Assembly: GCA_034440575.1 (NCBI GenBank)
Contig: JAOTOL010001345.1
Location: 310,001-374,000 of the forward strand
From: Imbricaverruca yamaguchii
Lineage: Eukaryota > Arthropoda > Thecostraca > Neoverrucidae
DNA: 64,000 nt
Direction: 5' to 3'
Position numbers and translations under genes: made by a program. How positions within the stretch are numbered: the stretch's first letter is position 1; each line of letters opens with the position of its first letter. The notes beneath the pieces are model-generated. The model had not been told where the DNA came from. It saw nothing but the letters and a program-made list of their open reading frames with translations, and did no database searches. This document shows, piece by piece, positions 23,197 through 34,252 of the stretch.

Positions 23197-25214
23197 TTAT
23201 GGCGAACCAGCCGGGGCCCACGGGTTCGATGCTGTGCGCACTCGTACCCTCGGACTGACTCCGCCGGTCGGCGAGACTGACCAGGGCGAGGCACGCTTCT
23301 GGCCAGCCTGGAGAGGTGTGGGGGGTGGCCCCATCACCCTCGCAGTCTCTGCGGGATGAAGAGAGCTGGCTTGGAGAGATGAGGACGATGGGGAGCAAGC
23401 CCCGCGATCCTGTCTCCTTACATTTGGCGACGTATCCCTCGATCCAGCTCTGGATGTCCGGCCGGAAGCCCTGATGTCCGGGGCCCCTGGGTGGACCTTA
23501 ATCGGTATGCGTGATCGGGCCGTTGAGGATGCTACTACCGGCACCCGGTCGGGGGCCACGCCCTTCTCTTCGGAGATGGTTGGTGGGGGAGGGGGAGCTT
23601 GGGTGGTTCGAGATGGTGTAGGAATGGGTTGGGCAGGTTTAGGGGAGGAATCGGACAGAGACGCCGGTGGTGGGGGATCCACACTGGATGGGTTCCCCCT
23701 CGGGGCCGGCGTGCGGGACGGGGTCTCCACTCGTTGGCGGGACGAGGAAGAAGACTGGGGAGCACCCGCCCGGGGCGGAGGGGGAGGGCGCATTTTTGGG
23801 GGGCTATTCCCAACAGCTGAGGATTTGGGCGAACCCTCCATGCGCCTTCGCGGCGAAGGAGTGACTGATCTCGGAGGATCAGGCTTGTCTGCTCCTTGGC
23901 GGGCTGCTGCATGTGTCTTCTCCATTTCAGCAAGACTAGCTCGCTTTGCGTCGCGGGCGCGTCTATCGGCTTCCTGCCTCTGCCGATTTTCGTCTGGAAT
24001 TGGCAGCGATCTGTCGGCTTTGGCAGCTGGCAAGGCCGGTGCAGAGTTTGAACTTCTCAGAAAGTCGACAGGAAGTGGAGGCGATTTAGATTGGGAAGTG
24101 GCAGAAATGGGTTCAATACGAGAATTCCCATCTCGTACTGACAAGGGGGTGCATGCGAGTCCGAAAGATCGTAGTAGGTCACTAAGTTGGGATATAAATT
24201 GCGAGGCATTGGCAGGCTCTCGGTGTGAGGTGGCCGGTCGTGTGGTTTTTACTTTACTGGCGTATGACACGTTGGGGTGGGTATCCGCGTATATTTCCCT
24301 TGCTTGCTGAAAAGATATGTTCCTAGTGCACTTCAGTGCTAGTATCTCCCTTTCCTTCACGTTTACTGGACAGCCTTTGTCAAAGGAAGTGTGGGGCACC
24401 TGTCCCTGGCCACAATCAACACACCACACGCTCTCAGCCTCACATTTGTCGCTGCTGTGCTCGGACGTGCCACACCTACTACAGGCCGGGCGACCTCGAC
24501 AGTACTGTGTAGTGTGGCCGTATCTCTGGCAACGGAAACAACGCATGGGATTGGGGACGAAAACGCGTACCTTCACCTTGACGTAGCCTACGTTTATTGT
24601 AGAGGGGAGGTCAATAGTATTAAAAGTCAAGACAATGTTGTTCGTTGCTTGTAGATCGCTTCCTCTTCTTACCTTCATCCTACGCGCTTCGACGACACCA
24701 AACTCCGCCAGACCATCGACAATTTCAGAATCAGAAACGTCTCTTAAATCGAAACAATTTATCCCACCTTTTGACTGTTTTTTTTTGTCCTATGAGGCTC
24801 AACAAAAATGGGTATAGTAACATCCCTCATCCTGCCCTGTTCTCTCACATAATAAATAAATTCTGTTGCCTCGAGGGTTCTCTTGGCGTCCTCAACGCTC
24901 CGAAATTCTACCTCGATTCCTCCATCTCGTAGCTTTTCGCACCTGGCGACGTCTCCAAACTTGTCGCATCCACGCTTTCGCTCAAAGGGCGAAAGAGCAG
25001 ATAAACTCCTTTCAGGATCACTTGACTTCAGTATTAGTATTCGCGGCGATGGCACATTACAAGTCCGAGCTACGCTCCCACTATGGGAGGCAGTGGCAAT
25101 CAGAACGGGACGTGAAGAGATACGTGCAGGGCGGTATGCCTCTGCAGGTGTTGGGTCGATGGTCTGGTCCCTGCTTGAAGGACCAGGAGTGTTTTTAGTT
25201 TTTGGAAATGCCAT
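23197..25214 (-). pseudogene. LINE A ORF1: nucleic-acid-binding Gag-like protein, one frameshift
   Basis: ORF1 proteins of this group coat the element RNA. I place the start at the ATG at 25214 because MAxxxxKNTPGPSxRDQT is shared with LINEs C (42490) and D (51097), while upstream codons are UTR-like. Order: N-terminal Ser/Pro segment, RRM-like segment with GGIEVEFRSVEDAKRTLEA, then three zinc knuckles (CFRCQRYGHTTQYC, CSRCGTSEHSSDKC, CVDCGQGQVPHTSFDKGC). These are followed by a short helix (QQAREIYADTHPNVSYASKVK region) and a long Pro/Ser/Arg-rich C-terminus. A homopolymer of about nine A at 24777-24785 marks a frameshift: before it the frame reads EPHRTKK, after it INCFDLRDVSDSEIVDGL in another frame. 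Confidence 0.9.
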
Positions 25215-25847
25215 ATGATGTGTATTATTTCTACCCCGCGGACGTCCCACCACATTGGGGCCCTACTGGGGGAAGCCTGTGTCCCTGAAGCGGGAGGACA
25301 TCAGACGCCCGCGGAGTTATACGGGGCAGGCGGTGCCTTCACCCGGCCGGGAGAGAGAGACTCACCACCCCGACCAGGATCCAGCGCCGCCCACCCCTTG
25401 ACCCCGGCCGGCCGGGCCATGAGGCGCTTGGACGAAACCCAGGCCCCGACCCGAGGCGACCTGCCACTTGGTCCGTATGGGGCCATAGGGACCCGCCCGC
25501 CCCTCCGGGATATCGGGACCAAAGAGGTGTGTTGGTCCCCCGTCACAACTAGCACCGTGCGACGGGGGACCTCAACCTCCAGGACTCCGTCAACCCCGGG
25601 GGACGGGCCAAGGGGGCGCGGCTACCCCGATAAAACTGAGCTGGTGGGCAGGGCCGGGGAAGTTGCCCTGCCTGCTCATAGTAGGGATAGTTGGTGTTGC
25701 AGGGCCAGATGAAGGACATGGATGTTGGGATGATATGGGAATGGGAATGGGAGCGTATGGACGGAAGGAAGAGAGGTGGCTGTGGTGACCCGAGGGAGCG
25801 CCATTTCCCTAGCCAGCCGTGTAACGAGGCCGGCCCCACTGCGGGCC
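25215..25847 (-). promoter_or_regulatory. LINE A 5' UTR (putative internal promoter region)
   Basis: GC-rich and strongly conserved with 42491-43101, 51098-51741 and 15617-15955, for example GGGATATCGGGACCAAAGAGG and CAACTAGCACCGTGCGACGG. LINEs of this kind carry their promoter in the 5' UTR, so conservation here is consistent with that, but no promoter motif was identified. The outermost 70 bases of A (about 25778-25847) differ from those of C, D and G. Confidence 0.6.
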
Positions 25848-25861
25848 AATCGGTCGGCTAA
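25848..25861. repeat. Target-site duplication of LINE A, right copy (14 bp)
   Basis: AATCGGTCGGCTAA, the pair of 19290-19303. Confidence 0.95.
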
Positions 25862-27347
25862 GACGTTTTCTAAAAATGTCCCCAGAAGTCCGCGTACACG
25901 GTGCTTAAAACTTTCAGAAGAAAGCCGTGGCGCCAAGTCGTATCATACGCGCCTTCAATATCGAAGAAGACAACACCAATGTGTTGTTTTGCTGAAACTC
26001 AGTTCGTATCACTGTGTCTAGCGATAGAATGTGGTCAACTGTACAGAGGTTCTTTTTGAAACCACACTCCGCATTTGTAAGAATATCGAAGTGTTCCAAA
26101 AACCACATCAAACATACGTTCACCATCCTCTCCATGAGATTGCACAGTGATGAGGTGAGCGCGATGAGTCGGTAGTGTATTGGGTCAGATCCGCTCTTGC
26201 CAGGCTTCAGGATCGGTATTATTATTGCTTCTCGCCATCAGGGTGGAAAGCATCCCCTTTCTCATAGCCGGTTGAGAAGTTCTAGGAGCGCACTGATAGG
26301 CAGATGTTTCAGCATGCCGTTATGCACGTCATCGGGGCCCTCAGATGCACTCCGTAGAGCATTAACGGCGGAAAGCAGCTCAGTTGCGGTGGATGGTGCA
26401 TTGTATGAAAGTATCTCGGTCTTCGAAAAGTCTATTAGGGGACGTGCGTGGCGGCTTTGGTGGTGAGCAATTTGTGGCTCAGAGCTTCCCTCCGGGCTGC
26501 GCTCCGACAACACACGTGCAATTTCATTGGCTACGGCAGAAGGATCAGAGATGACCCGACCTCCTGTCTGGAGTGCAGGTAGTGGTGTGGATAATAATTT
26601 TTCCGCGATCCTGTCCATACCCGTCCATAGTTGGGCCATTGGTGTTCGGAGAGTGAGCCTGTTTAAAAAGCAGTGCAAGTATGCTCGTTTGGCCTCCAGA
26701 TAGGTTCGACGAGAAGAGCCTATGGCTCAAAGAAACGCTATGCGATTTTCTTCAGTACAGTTGTGGTTGAACACCCTGAATGCCCGTTTGCATGCACGAA
26801 TGGTGCTTCCGCACTAGTCCGTCTACCACAGGACTGGGGAACGTCGGGGGCACCAGAATTTCTAGGGATGCAATCAGTAGCACAGTTGATGAGTTGTAAG
26901 GTAAAAGCTTCTATGGATTTTGGCAAGCATCGAGAACTGCCAGAGAAGCTTGCTTCCAGTCTAATTCAATCAATTTGGTCTTTTTAAATACCATCGCCTT
27001 GGTATCGGCCCAAGAACTACTCCATCTTGGTAAGCCAACCATACTGGGAAGTGGCTGCTGCCCAGTGGGTCGTCGGCCACTGACCACGTAAAATACTGGA
27101 TGAACTGGAGGCTGCACAGACTTAAATTTAAAACCGATTTACTTCCGAAAGGGAGTGCAATATGTGTCGGAGATCCAGTGTTTAACAGGCAGAGGGCTTC
27201 GTCGTCAATGAAGGATTATAAAAGGCGGCTACGTGAGCTTGTGTCGAGGAATCCCCATACGATGTGCTGCGAAGTAGTCTCCCAACAGTAACACTGCGGA
27301 AAGGAGTTCCAGCATTAGGAGGCGGAGATCAGCAGCAGCAAGAGAGT

Positions 27348-27552
<205 letters not shown>

Positions 27553-27618
27553 CTGGCGGCAGGTGAACGGAACAAATTTTAAGTGCACGTTGGTTCAAGT
27601 TGATGCAAGTAGCAACGG

Positions 27619-27705
27619 CTTGTGTAAAGGTTTATGGGCGCTGTATAACCACTGCAGTTGATGCGCCCTAAAACCCAAATAACCAACTAACTTGTGTAAA
27701 GGTTT
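27619..27705 (-). mobile_element. 57-bp tail-only LINE insertion with 15-bp TSD
   Basis: The sequence CTTGTGTAAAGGTTT occurs at 27619-27633 and again, identical, at 27691-27705. Between them lie only 57 bases on the - strand sense of which the LINE family tail is recognisable: the + strand reads ATGGGCGC... and ...GATGCGCCC, then AAATAACCAACTAA. Note that the + strand carries the tail sense here, opposite to LINE B. The target is LINE B's endonuclease region. Confidence 0.85.
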
Positions 27706-28015
27706 GCAAAACTAATTCATGTACCGACATGCTGTGGTGTATAGCTAGAAGGACGCCGCCGTGCGCAACGGTGGCAGTCTGCATATCCTTTCTAAATACG
27801 GAATATCCCTTATAATGGTGCAACGGGCATCCGGCGCCAGCTTCGTCTCTTGCAGACTGGCAACTGGGAGGTATTTGCTGGTCACAGCCTGGAGATCCAA
27901 TAAACTAGTTTTCAGCCATCTGCAGTTCTATTGTAAAATGCCATATGAATGAGGCATTCAAATGCAAATTTGAAATATAGTAACACGTTGGTAAAAGCGG
28001 CTAAGGCACCAGACA

Positions 28016-28440
28016 TTAACTAGTTTCGCTCAGTTGCGTGTTTTGCAACCGGGGATGTTTGATGTCGCGGGCGCGGGCGTGAAACACCAAGTTCTGTTGG
28101 TGACACCGCCCCGGGCAGGGCCTGCTTCGCAACGCGGATCGAGGTCGGAGGAGAAATCTGTGTGTGTCCGGCTCGACGTGGGGGACTTCGGGGGGTCCCA
28201 TCACGTTCCGGATTGGTGGCGAAGGCGGAGGGGTCGCTGTATGGCGTTGGTTCCGGGCTCCGGCCTCGAGGTGATTGACTCTCGACGGGCTGTACGTCCC
28301 TTGGCTCATAGGTCAGGTGCTCCAGGCTGTACCTGGACCCTGGATAGTAGTGGAGTCATTGGGTGCGGCCGCCAGGGGTTATCTGGATGTCTGGGGGCTC
28401 TAGCGGGAGGTAGACTGAGATGGTGGGTTCTGGTATGATG
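28016..28440 (-). pseudogene. Probable LINE B ORF1 C-terminal remnant
   Basis: The - strand carries VMGPPEVPHVEPD, similar to the VMGPPPTPLQAGQ and TMGPPPTPPHATF segments near the ORF1 C-termini of A and C, and it lies at the right place upstream of ORF2 within LINE B. No zinc knuckles are recognisable; that part is replaced or obscured by the GGT/TGT tract. Confidence 0.5.
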
Positions 28441-28510
28441 TAGTGGTGGTGGTGGTGGCGGTGGTGGTGGTGGCGGTGGTGGTGGCGGTGGCGGTGGCGG
28501 TTTCTGTGGC

Positions 28511-28542
<32 letters not shown>

Positions 28543-29455
28543 TGGTTGTGGTGGTGGTGGTGGTTGTGGTGGTGGTGGTTGTGGTGGTGGTTGTGGTGGT
28601 GGTTATGGTGGTGGTTGTGGTGGTGGTTGTGGTGGTGGTTGTGGTGGTGGTTATGGTGGTGGTTGTGGTGGTGGTGGTGGTTGTTGTTGTGGCGGTGGTT
28701 GTGGTGGTGGTTGTGGTGATGGTTGTGGTTGTGGTGGTGGTTGTGGTGGTGGTGGTGGTGGTTGTTGTGGTGGTGGTGGTGGTGATGGTTGTGGTGGTGG
28801 TGGTTGTGGTGGTGGTTGTGGTAGTGGTGGTTGTGGTGGTGGTGGTTGTGGTGGTGGTGATTGTGGTGGTTGTGGTTGTGGTGGTGGTTGTGGTAGTGGT
28901 GGTTGTGGTGGTGGTTGTGGTGGTGGTTGTGGTGGTGGTTGTGGTGGTGGTGGTGGTGGTGGTGGTGGTTGTGGTGGTGGTTGTGGTGGTGGTGGTTGTG
29001 ATGGTGGTTGTGGTGGTGGTGGTTGTGGTGGTGGTGGTTGTGGTGGTGGTTGTGGTGGTGGTTGTGGTTGTGGTTGTTGTGGTGGTGGTTGTGGTGGTTG
29101 TGGTGGTTGTGGTGGTGGTTGTGGTGGTGGTTGTGGTGGTGGTGGTTGTGGTGGTGGTTCTGGTGGTGGTGGTTGTGGTGGTGGTGGTTGTGGTGGTGGT
29201 GGTTGTGGTGGTGGTGGTTGTGGTGGTTGTGGTGGTGGTTCTGGTGGTGGTGGTTCTGGTGGTGGTTGTGGTAGTGGTGGTTGTGGTGGTGGTGGTTGTG
29301 GTGTGGTGGTTGTGGTGATGGTTGTGGTTGTGGTGGTGGTTGTGGTTTTGGTGGTGGTTGTGGTTGTGGTTGTGGTTGTGGTTGTGGTGGTGGTTGTGGT
29401 GGTGGTTGTGGTGGTGGTGGTGGTGGTGGTGGTTGTGGTGGATGTGATGGATGTG
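28441..29455. repeat. (GGT/TGT)n imperfect microsatellite, about 1 kb
   Basis: A degenerate mixture of GGTGGTGGTTGT-type units on the + strand, possibly grown from the proline/histidine-rich part of LINE B ORF1. All frames stay open, giving spurious Val-, Thr/His- and Gly/Trp-rich ORFs of up to 376 codons. Confidence 0.97.
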
Positions 29456-30069
29456 GGCTGTGCAGCGGTGCGCGTCCGCTAGCCATCTAGCGGCCGGCTG
29501 AAGACTCAACCAATGCTAAGTGCGCGCCCGCCATCTATCGACTGAGAATTAGTTGTCGTCACTCTTTTGACGCTAGATGTCAGTGTAGTGATTGTACGTA
29601 TCCAGGTCAGTTTCATTTCGTTTCTCCGCTCATCTCCAATGCTCTGTGTCCGGTAGCCATCTGACATAATAGCCTTCCACTTCACTGAGCCGACATACTT
29701 GTATATTTAACTCGCTTGCATTTGCTTTTCCGTAGCTGCGTGCTTTAGTGTCTTAACTAGAACACCCTGTCTCTTCTAGTTCGCATGAATTGTCGATACG
29801 TCATGTCAATACAGAGTCAATATTGTCAATACGGTGACACACGTCACCGCCGCCGCGGAATCCTACTTTTTCTCCTTCTGTCCTCAGGAAGACGTTCGGA
29901 CCGCACCGAGGGAATGGTGCAGCAAAACTGTGCACATTTCGGGTGTTATTTGGCAACGACGTCTCTGTGTCTTTCCCAGATCCTTTACGCCTATCCACAC
30001 ATTCACACGCGCCTAGGCGCTACAGGCTGCATGGAAGTAGAAGGATAGGAATTTGGTGCATACGATGGT
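29456..30069. other. Unrecognised stretch inside the LINE B footprint
   Basis: Lies between the GGT tract and the 5' UTR remnant of LINE B. No ORF1 similarity could be read; it may be diverged ORF1/5' UTR or a further insertion without clear ends. Confidence 0.35.
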
Positions 30070-30232
30070 GCTGAGATGGGCATTGAAATGGGAGTGTATA
30101 GATGGAAGGACGAGTGAGGCACTCTTAGTCTGACCTCTCCCTGGCTTCCTGGTGGTGTGGCCATCGGATCCTTGAGACACGCATCCCCCCCTCACCACCA
30201 CCACCACGAAAAGGTGATGCCTCGTCGGGGGA
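30070..30232 (-). mobile_element. LINE B 5' terminus (5' UTR remnant)
   Basis: GATGGAAGGACGAGTGAGGC followed by ACTC...TCTGACC, a C-rich tract, and AAGGTGATGCCTCGTCGGGG, collinear with the 5' terminus of LINE D (51600-51741) and LINE G (about 15830-15945). Confidence 0.85.
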
Positions 30233-30250
30233 GTGTACTCGGGTGTTGTT
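30233..30250. repeat. Target-site duplication of LINE B, right copy (18 bp)
   Basis: GTGTACTCGGGTGTTGTT, identical to 17850-17867. Confidence 0.93.
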
Positions 30251-31100
30251 CATTGGATTTGTGTGGATATTTGGCGGTTTGGTATGCGGCGTGAGGCATC
30301 GTCAGACTCTGCCATCATCTTTGATTTTTCCAGAAGCGTGTGCAGTTTGGGATTGGTTTGTGGTGAGTTTGTGCTGCGGTGAGCAAGAGCTGTGGAGTTC
30401 TAGCTCTTTCTGCAGTACTTGCGCGACTCGACTTTGATAGGTGATGAAATTTAAGTTTTGCTACAGTTCTAAAATGATTAAATTGCAGTTATGTACTTAA
30501 ATAGCACGGCACCAGCGGGCAGCGAGAGTACAGGCGCCAAGGAATTGCCAAAAATCACTGAAATACATTGCAAATTAAAGGGCTCACATTTCCTTCAACT
30601 AATAAAACCTATGGATTCAGAGATTACTGTGAACCTTTTCAGTATATGCATATGTATGTTTTTGTTTAATACTCGTAGTACGGGGGAGGGAACAGCTGAA
30701 TCTTGCTGGATTTCCCAAGAAAGCTTGGACTGTTTCAAGATACCGCTATTAAATTCAGCATCCCTTCCGACGGTTGATGAACACAAATTTGTGAACGAAA
30801 AAAGAAGTTCCGGATTATTCAGGCCTTGTTTCAATGCAATTTTCGATGCACCATAGATGCACATTGCAGAATCTTTGACCAAGAGATTGTAGAAGTATCA
30901 GCTATCACTGGTGTATATAATGAAACGTCCACGATAGCACATGCATCGCAAGCACTGTTTGATTTTTAAATGTGGTTGTTGGAATGGCTGAAACGACTGG
31001 ACATGCCAAATTGTTCATACTTATATGACTTCCGATGCGGTTTCTGTCATGACATTTTATTTTACTCGTAAATTTACAACGAACATACAACTTATTAAAA
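30251..31100. other. No gene recognised
   Basis: AT-richer, unique-looking sequence. The longest ORF (30491-30856, +) has no recognisable domain and no propeptide-like features, so I do not call it an exon. Confidence 0.4.
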
Positions 31101-31535
31101 CACTATTCCGCCCATTCCTCCGAAAAATCGGAGGAATGGGCGGATTTCGCCCTCCCCCTTTAGGGCGTGTGTTAACCTGTCATGACCCTGACCTGACATG
31201 ACCTTGGTGACCTGACATGACTTAGAAACAATGTAGGATAAGAATATACATGAAAGAAGTCGCTAGTATTGCCAAAAAAAAAACACTTCTTTTTTGCCAA
31301 TATACGGGAAGCACATCAGCGCTGATATTTGTGGTCTAGCGCTGAGAAACTTTTTCATTTAACGACCCTTAACTCGAAACATTTTCGGTCGATTTTCCTT
31401 TTCCTCACTTTGAGCAATGCGGCAGTCATTTCTGAGCAGGTACACAAACAATGGCGTATATCGGCCGATAAAATCTGGAGTTATCTTCGAAAAACCTGAG
31501 GGGTGGGCGGATTTCGCCCCTCCCCCTCCGTGGTG
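31101..31535. repeat. Two TGACCT/hairpin-type repeat ends
   Basis: Contains a perfect inverted repeat, CCGCCCATTCCTCCG at 31108-31122 and its complement at 31129-31143 with a 6-base loop, followed by GGATTTCGCCCTCCCCC and a run of TGACCT/TGACATGACC. A second copy, AAAAACCTGAGGGGTGGGCG followed by GATTTCGCCCC, lies at 31490-31530. Related motifs occur at 150-200, 52856-52920 and 53800-53835. Confidence 0.7.
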
Positions 31536-31539
31536 CGTG

Positions 31540-31985
31540 TTAACAGCTACGATACCGCCACCACTCCGCCATCCACTCGTGACTGTACCGTCAGGATAGT
31601 GACATTTAACAGCTGCAATACCGGCACTACCCCACTCGTGACTGTACCGTCAGGATAGTGACATTTAACAGCTGCAATACCGGCACTACCCCACTCGTGA
31701 CTGTACCGTCAGGATAGTGACATTTAACAGCTGCAATACCGGCACTACCCCACTCGTGACTGTACCGTCGGATAGTGACATTTAACAGCTGCAATACCGG
31801 CACTACCCCACTCGTGACTGTACCGTCAGGATAGTGACATTTAACAGCTGCAATACCGGCACTACCCCACTCGTGACTGTACCGTCAGGATAGTGACATT
31901 TAACAGCTGCAATACCGGCACTACCCCACTCGTGATTGTACCGTCAGGATAGTGACATTTAACAGCTACAATACCGCCAAAAGAG
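31540..31985 (+). repeat. Satellite, 59-bp unit, about 7-8 copies
   Basis: The motif GTGACTGTACCGTCAGGATA recurs at 31579, 31638, 31697, 31756, 31814, 31873 and 31932, a 59-bp period with one 58-bp unit caused by a single-base deletion. Copies are nearly identical, suggesting recent amplification. The last partial unit stops about 50 bases before the first recognised myoglianin exon. Confidence 0.97.
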
Positions 31986-32035
31986 TGTCAGTTGCCGATG
32001 ACGCCGCCAGCCGACTGACCGCCGCCCGGCTTCAG

Positions 32036-32187
32036 CGCCTCTGGTAGACACCTGGCAGGCGTCGCAGGCGCTGTACTTCAAGTTGCAGCCGCAGGTGGCG
32101 CTGCACACCATGCGGAGCGCTGTCATCATGGTGCGCGCGGCGGACGTGCGCCGACACCTGCCGATCGGCTACGTGTACGTGCACAAG
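32036..32187 (+). CDS. myo: Myoglianin (GDF8/11-type TGF-beta ligand), propeptide exon
   Basis: Internal exon of a secreted TGF-beta family ligand of the myostatin/GDF11/myoglianin type, which signals through activin-type receptors and Smad2/3. It encodes propeptide: TWQASQALYFKLQP, then VALHTMRSAVIMVRAADVRR and PIGYVYVHK. This corresponds to the propeptide stretch of GDF8 with FFKF...VKAQLWIYLRP. The donor is CACAAG|GTGAGA at 32188, phase 0. The acceptor is most likely CTTCAG at 32035, with CTGAC as a branch site 16-20 bases upstream; alternatives at 32010 and 32047 also keep the frame open. The signal peptide and first propeptide exons were not found and are probably upstream of the window or unrecognised in the repeat-rich left half. 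A 59-bp satellite ends just upstream. Confidence 0.82.
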
Positions 32188-32836
32188 GTGAGACGCGACA
32201 CTTACTGAGGGCGCTGCAGTCAGGCTGACTTTAAGGCAGATGGATTGCTTTGTTCGAGTAGCGTCAAAAACGGGCTAGATTGATTGGGAGGACAGTGTTA
32301 AAGCTGGGTGCTGTCGCAGTCCGTTCATACCCATTATGAACAGGGTGACTAAATTCATTAACAATAATAATAATGACGATAAAACAGTTGAAGATGGACC
32401 CATCCGAGCCAACGTGGACGGATCAACCCGATATATTTCGTGCAAGGCATTTGTTGAAAATTGCACAACGTCACAACTGACCAAAAAGATGTCCGAATTA
32501 GCGAGTCCGAATTAGTCAACAATGATCAAAGCTGGCACGATGATCGTGAATTCGATCAGGCATACATTTGTTCATTGCCGGGCTCAAGGAATTGCAGAAT
32601 GTCAGCCATAGCAGCTAGCAGCTACGTTCAAGCTCCCATTGTATTTCAATCCCGAGATGACAGCATATTTATGCCAGCTAATAATGGTCAGAAGAGTGGC
32701 GTGACAGTTGTGGAATTGGTTGAACCCACACATATTTAGACTGACGTGCTATAAATACATGATCGCGCAGTGCTCCTAAAAAGCAGCAGAATGTGTAGAA
32801 TATACCCAAACTGACATGCACACAATGTCACCGCAG
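32188..32836 (+). other. Myoglianin intron
   Basis: 649 bp, GT...AG. An open stretch at 32461-32739 (+) has no homology that I recognise and is not needed for an in-phase splice, so I leave it as intron. Confidence 0.7.
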
Positions 32837-33046
32837 GTCATCTCGAGCGGCTCCAGACAGAAACTGAAGCAAATTCTCATGACAAAATTCACGGCGGAAA
32901 ATCTGACGGAAAAGTACATTTTACTGAACGTAACGAGGCTTGTGACTGGATGGCTGGAACGACCTGAAGACAACCTTGGTGTTGTAGTTGGTGCTGGAGC
33001 CCACGATGCCACCATCGGTAACCTCACGCTCGGAGACGACACCATG
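32837..33046 (+). CDS. myo: Myoglianin, second recognised propeptide exon
   Basis: Exactly 70 codons, phase 0 at both ends (acceptor CACCGCAG|GTC, donor ACCATG|GTAAGT). It encodes VISSGSRQKLKQILMTKF, then EKYILLNVTRLVTGWLERPE and DNLGVVVGAGAHDATIGN. The W-L-x-x-P-E-x-N-L-G signature is shared with GDF8/GDF11/myoglianin (NWLKQPESNLG in vertebrates), which makes this diagnostic of the subfamily rather than of TGF-beta ligands in general. It ends in DDTM, which joins to RPILRV of the next exon. Confidence 0.93.
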
Positions 33047-34252
33047 GTAAGTATGGACACGGGGACAAGAAGGCCTATCAAGTCTAAGTCGTCCTGCCTT
33101 GGCTCAGTGGCGTGCCTATGATTTGCGCTAGGGGGGACGGACTTGGAGGGAGAAAAGTCGGAGAAAAGTCCCCGGACTTAATCCACTATTTTAAAAAGGG
33201 TCTCATTTCAACTATTTTAATCAAATGATTAGCGACCAACTAAAATGTCCTAAATGTCCGCAGGACATTTATGTTGGTCTACCACTATCGTTTCGGAGTC
33301 ACCGGATTTCAATCCTACTTCGCTCATCCTGTTCGAAGCTTTTCTTTTGGTATCACTTGATAAGTCACCACTGCTGAAATTAAACCCGTTTCCGAGTTCG
33401 CAGGATGCGTCGTACCCAGATGGGTCTCAGAGCAATCTTTGTAGGCCCCGTCGGACGTTTTTCTGGCCAGATGCGTTTTTCTAATTACCGTTTTATTCAT
33501 AGGTGGCCACCTATGCGAATGCTAGTCCCTAACCCGTATTTATAAGCTCAAGCGCGATTTTTGGAGACCACTGCGCGATTGCTGGGAGTCCACCCCCTCA
33601 GGGGGGATATATTTTCCTCTTTGGCACGCCACTGCGGCTGCCTGACGATCTTCTTTTTATCAGCCGATAACACACTTCAGAGAAGTAACGCCCTTTGGAT
33701 AATTTTCTTTCGGACCTGTTCTGAGTGTTTCGGTGCTCGAGTCAATTCGATGGTGTTTCTTTTCTCCTTCTTTTGGTAGGTGAGTCTAGTTCATTTTTGC
33801 AAGCTCCTTGCGCAATATTTTCGCCCCCGTAGGATTCTTCGGCTACCAGGGCGCTTAATTTTTATGTGCACGATACGTTTCTTTTACAAAGTCCGGCGCG
33901 ATTTTTTGGGGGTCTTTGACGTGACTTTTATGCAGAGTGAATTACTGGTTGGAATTTATTTTGGAGAAGCCAGCTGCAACCCGTCGGGCCCCAGCGCGAC
34001 TTTTTTTGGGCCCCAGTGAGCTTTTCGAGGACGGCGACAATAGATTGGTGGCCCTAAGCGCCAAACCATTTTTTTGGCCCCTTAGGCATTTGTGAGGATC
34101 CTTATCACGAGTTTTAGTGGCCCGACGTTTTTGGGCCGAACTGTTATTTCCTCACTCGGCTCAATCAATCTTTTGGGTGTTCTCAGTGAAACTTGTGGAC
34201 TTAAGGTGGGCTGGAGCCGGACCCCGGCTAACATCCCCCGGCTGGCCGGCAG
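33047..34252 (+). other. Myoglianin intron with repeat insertions
   Basis: 1,206 bp. Bases 33105-33634 are bounded by CAGTGGCGTGCC and GGCACGCCACTG. Bases 33530-34130 carry the degenerate CCCAGCGCGATTTTTTGGG-type array, also found, including the junction GCCACTGCGGCTGC, at 54790-55250. A CTAAC branch site lies at 34228-34232, 20 bases before the acceptor AG. Confidence 0.8.
33530..34130 (+). repeat. Degenerate GC-rich repeat array in myoglianin intron
   Basis: Units such as GGCCCCAGCGCGACTTTTTTTGGGCCCC. It is collinear for several hundred bases with 54650-55270, so the two are copies of one dispersed element rather than independent arrays. Confidence 0.75.

Larger units (their letters stand above)
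19304..25847 (-). mobile_element. LINE A: near-intact 6.5-kb RNase H-type LINE inside LINE B
   Basis: 6,544 bp, perfect 14-bp TSD. - strand order: 5' UTR (25847-25215), ORF1 (25214-23197), ORF2 (about 23160-19441), 3' UTR and tail (19440-19304). The RNase H domain after the RT places it in the I-like group of LINEs rather than in jockey proper. It is the best-preserved family member in the window: ORF1 has one frameshift and ORF2 has two nonsense codons. The 3' tail carries GGGCGC and GCGCCC about 30 bases apart and ends in CAAATAATCAATAAA. Confidence 0.93.

Noticed and set aside
28356..29509. His/Asn-, Thr- and Val-rich ORFs up to 376 codons
   Set aside because: Produced by the GGT/TGT microsatellite; no non-repetitive domain attached.
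32461..32739. 92-codon + strand ORF inside a myoglianin intron
   Set aside because: No family similarity, and the flanking exons splice in phase without it.
33105..33634. Transposon bounded by CAGTGGCGTGCC and GGCACGCCACTG
   Set aside because: The ends match but no flanking duplication is present (CCTTGGCT versus CGGCTGCC), and the right junction is shared with 54830, so the boundary predates this locus. Kept only as a note in the intron entry.
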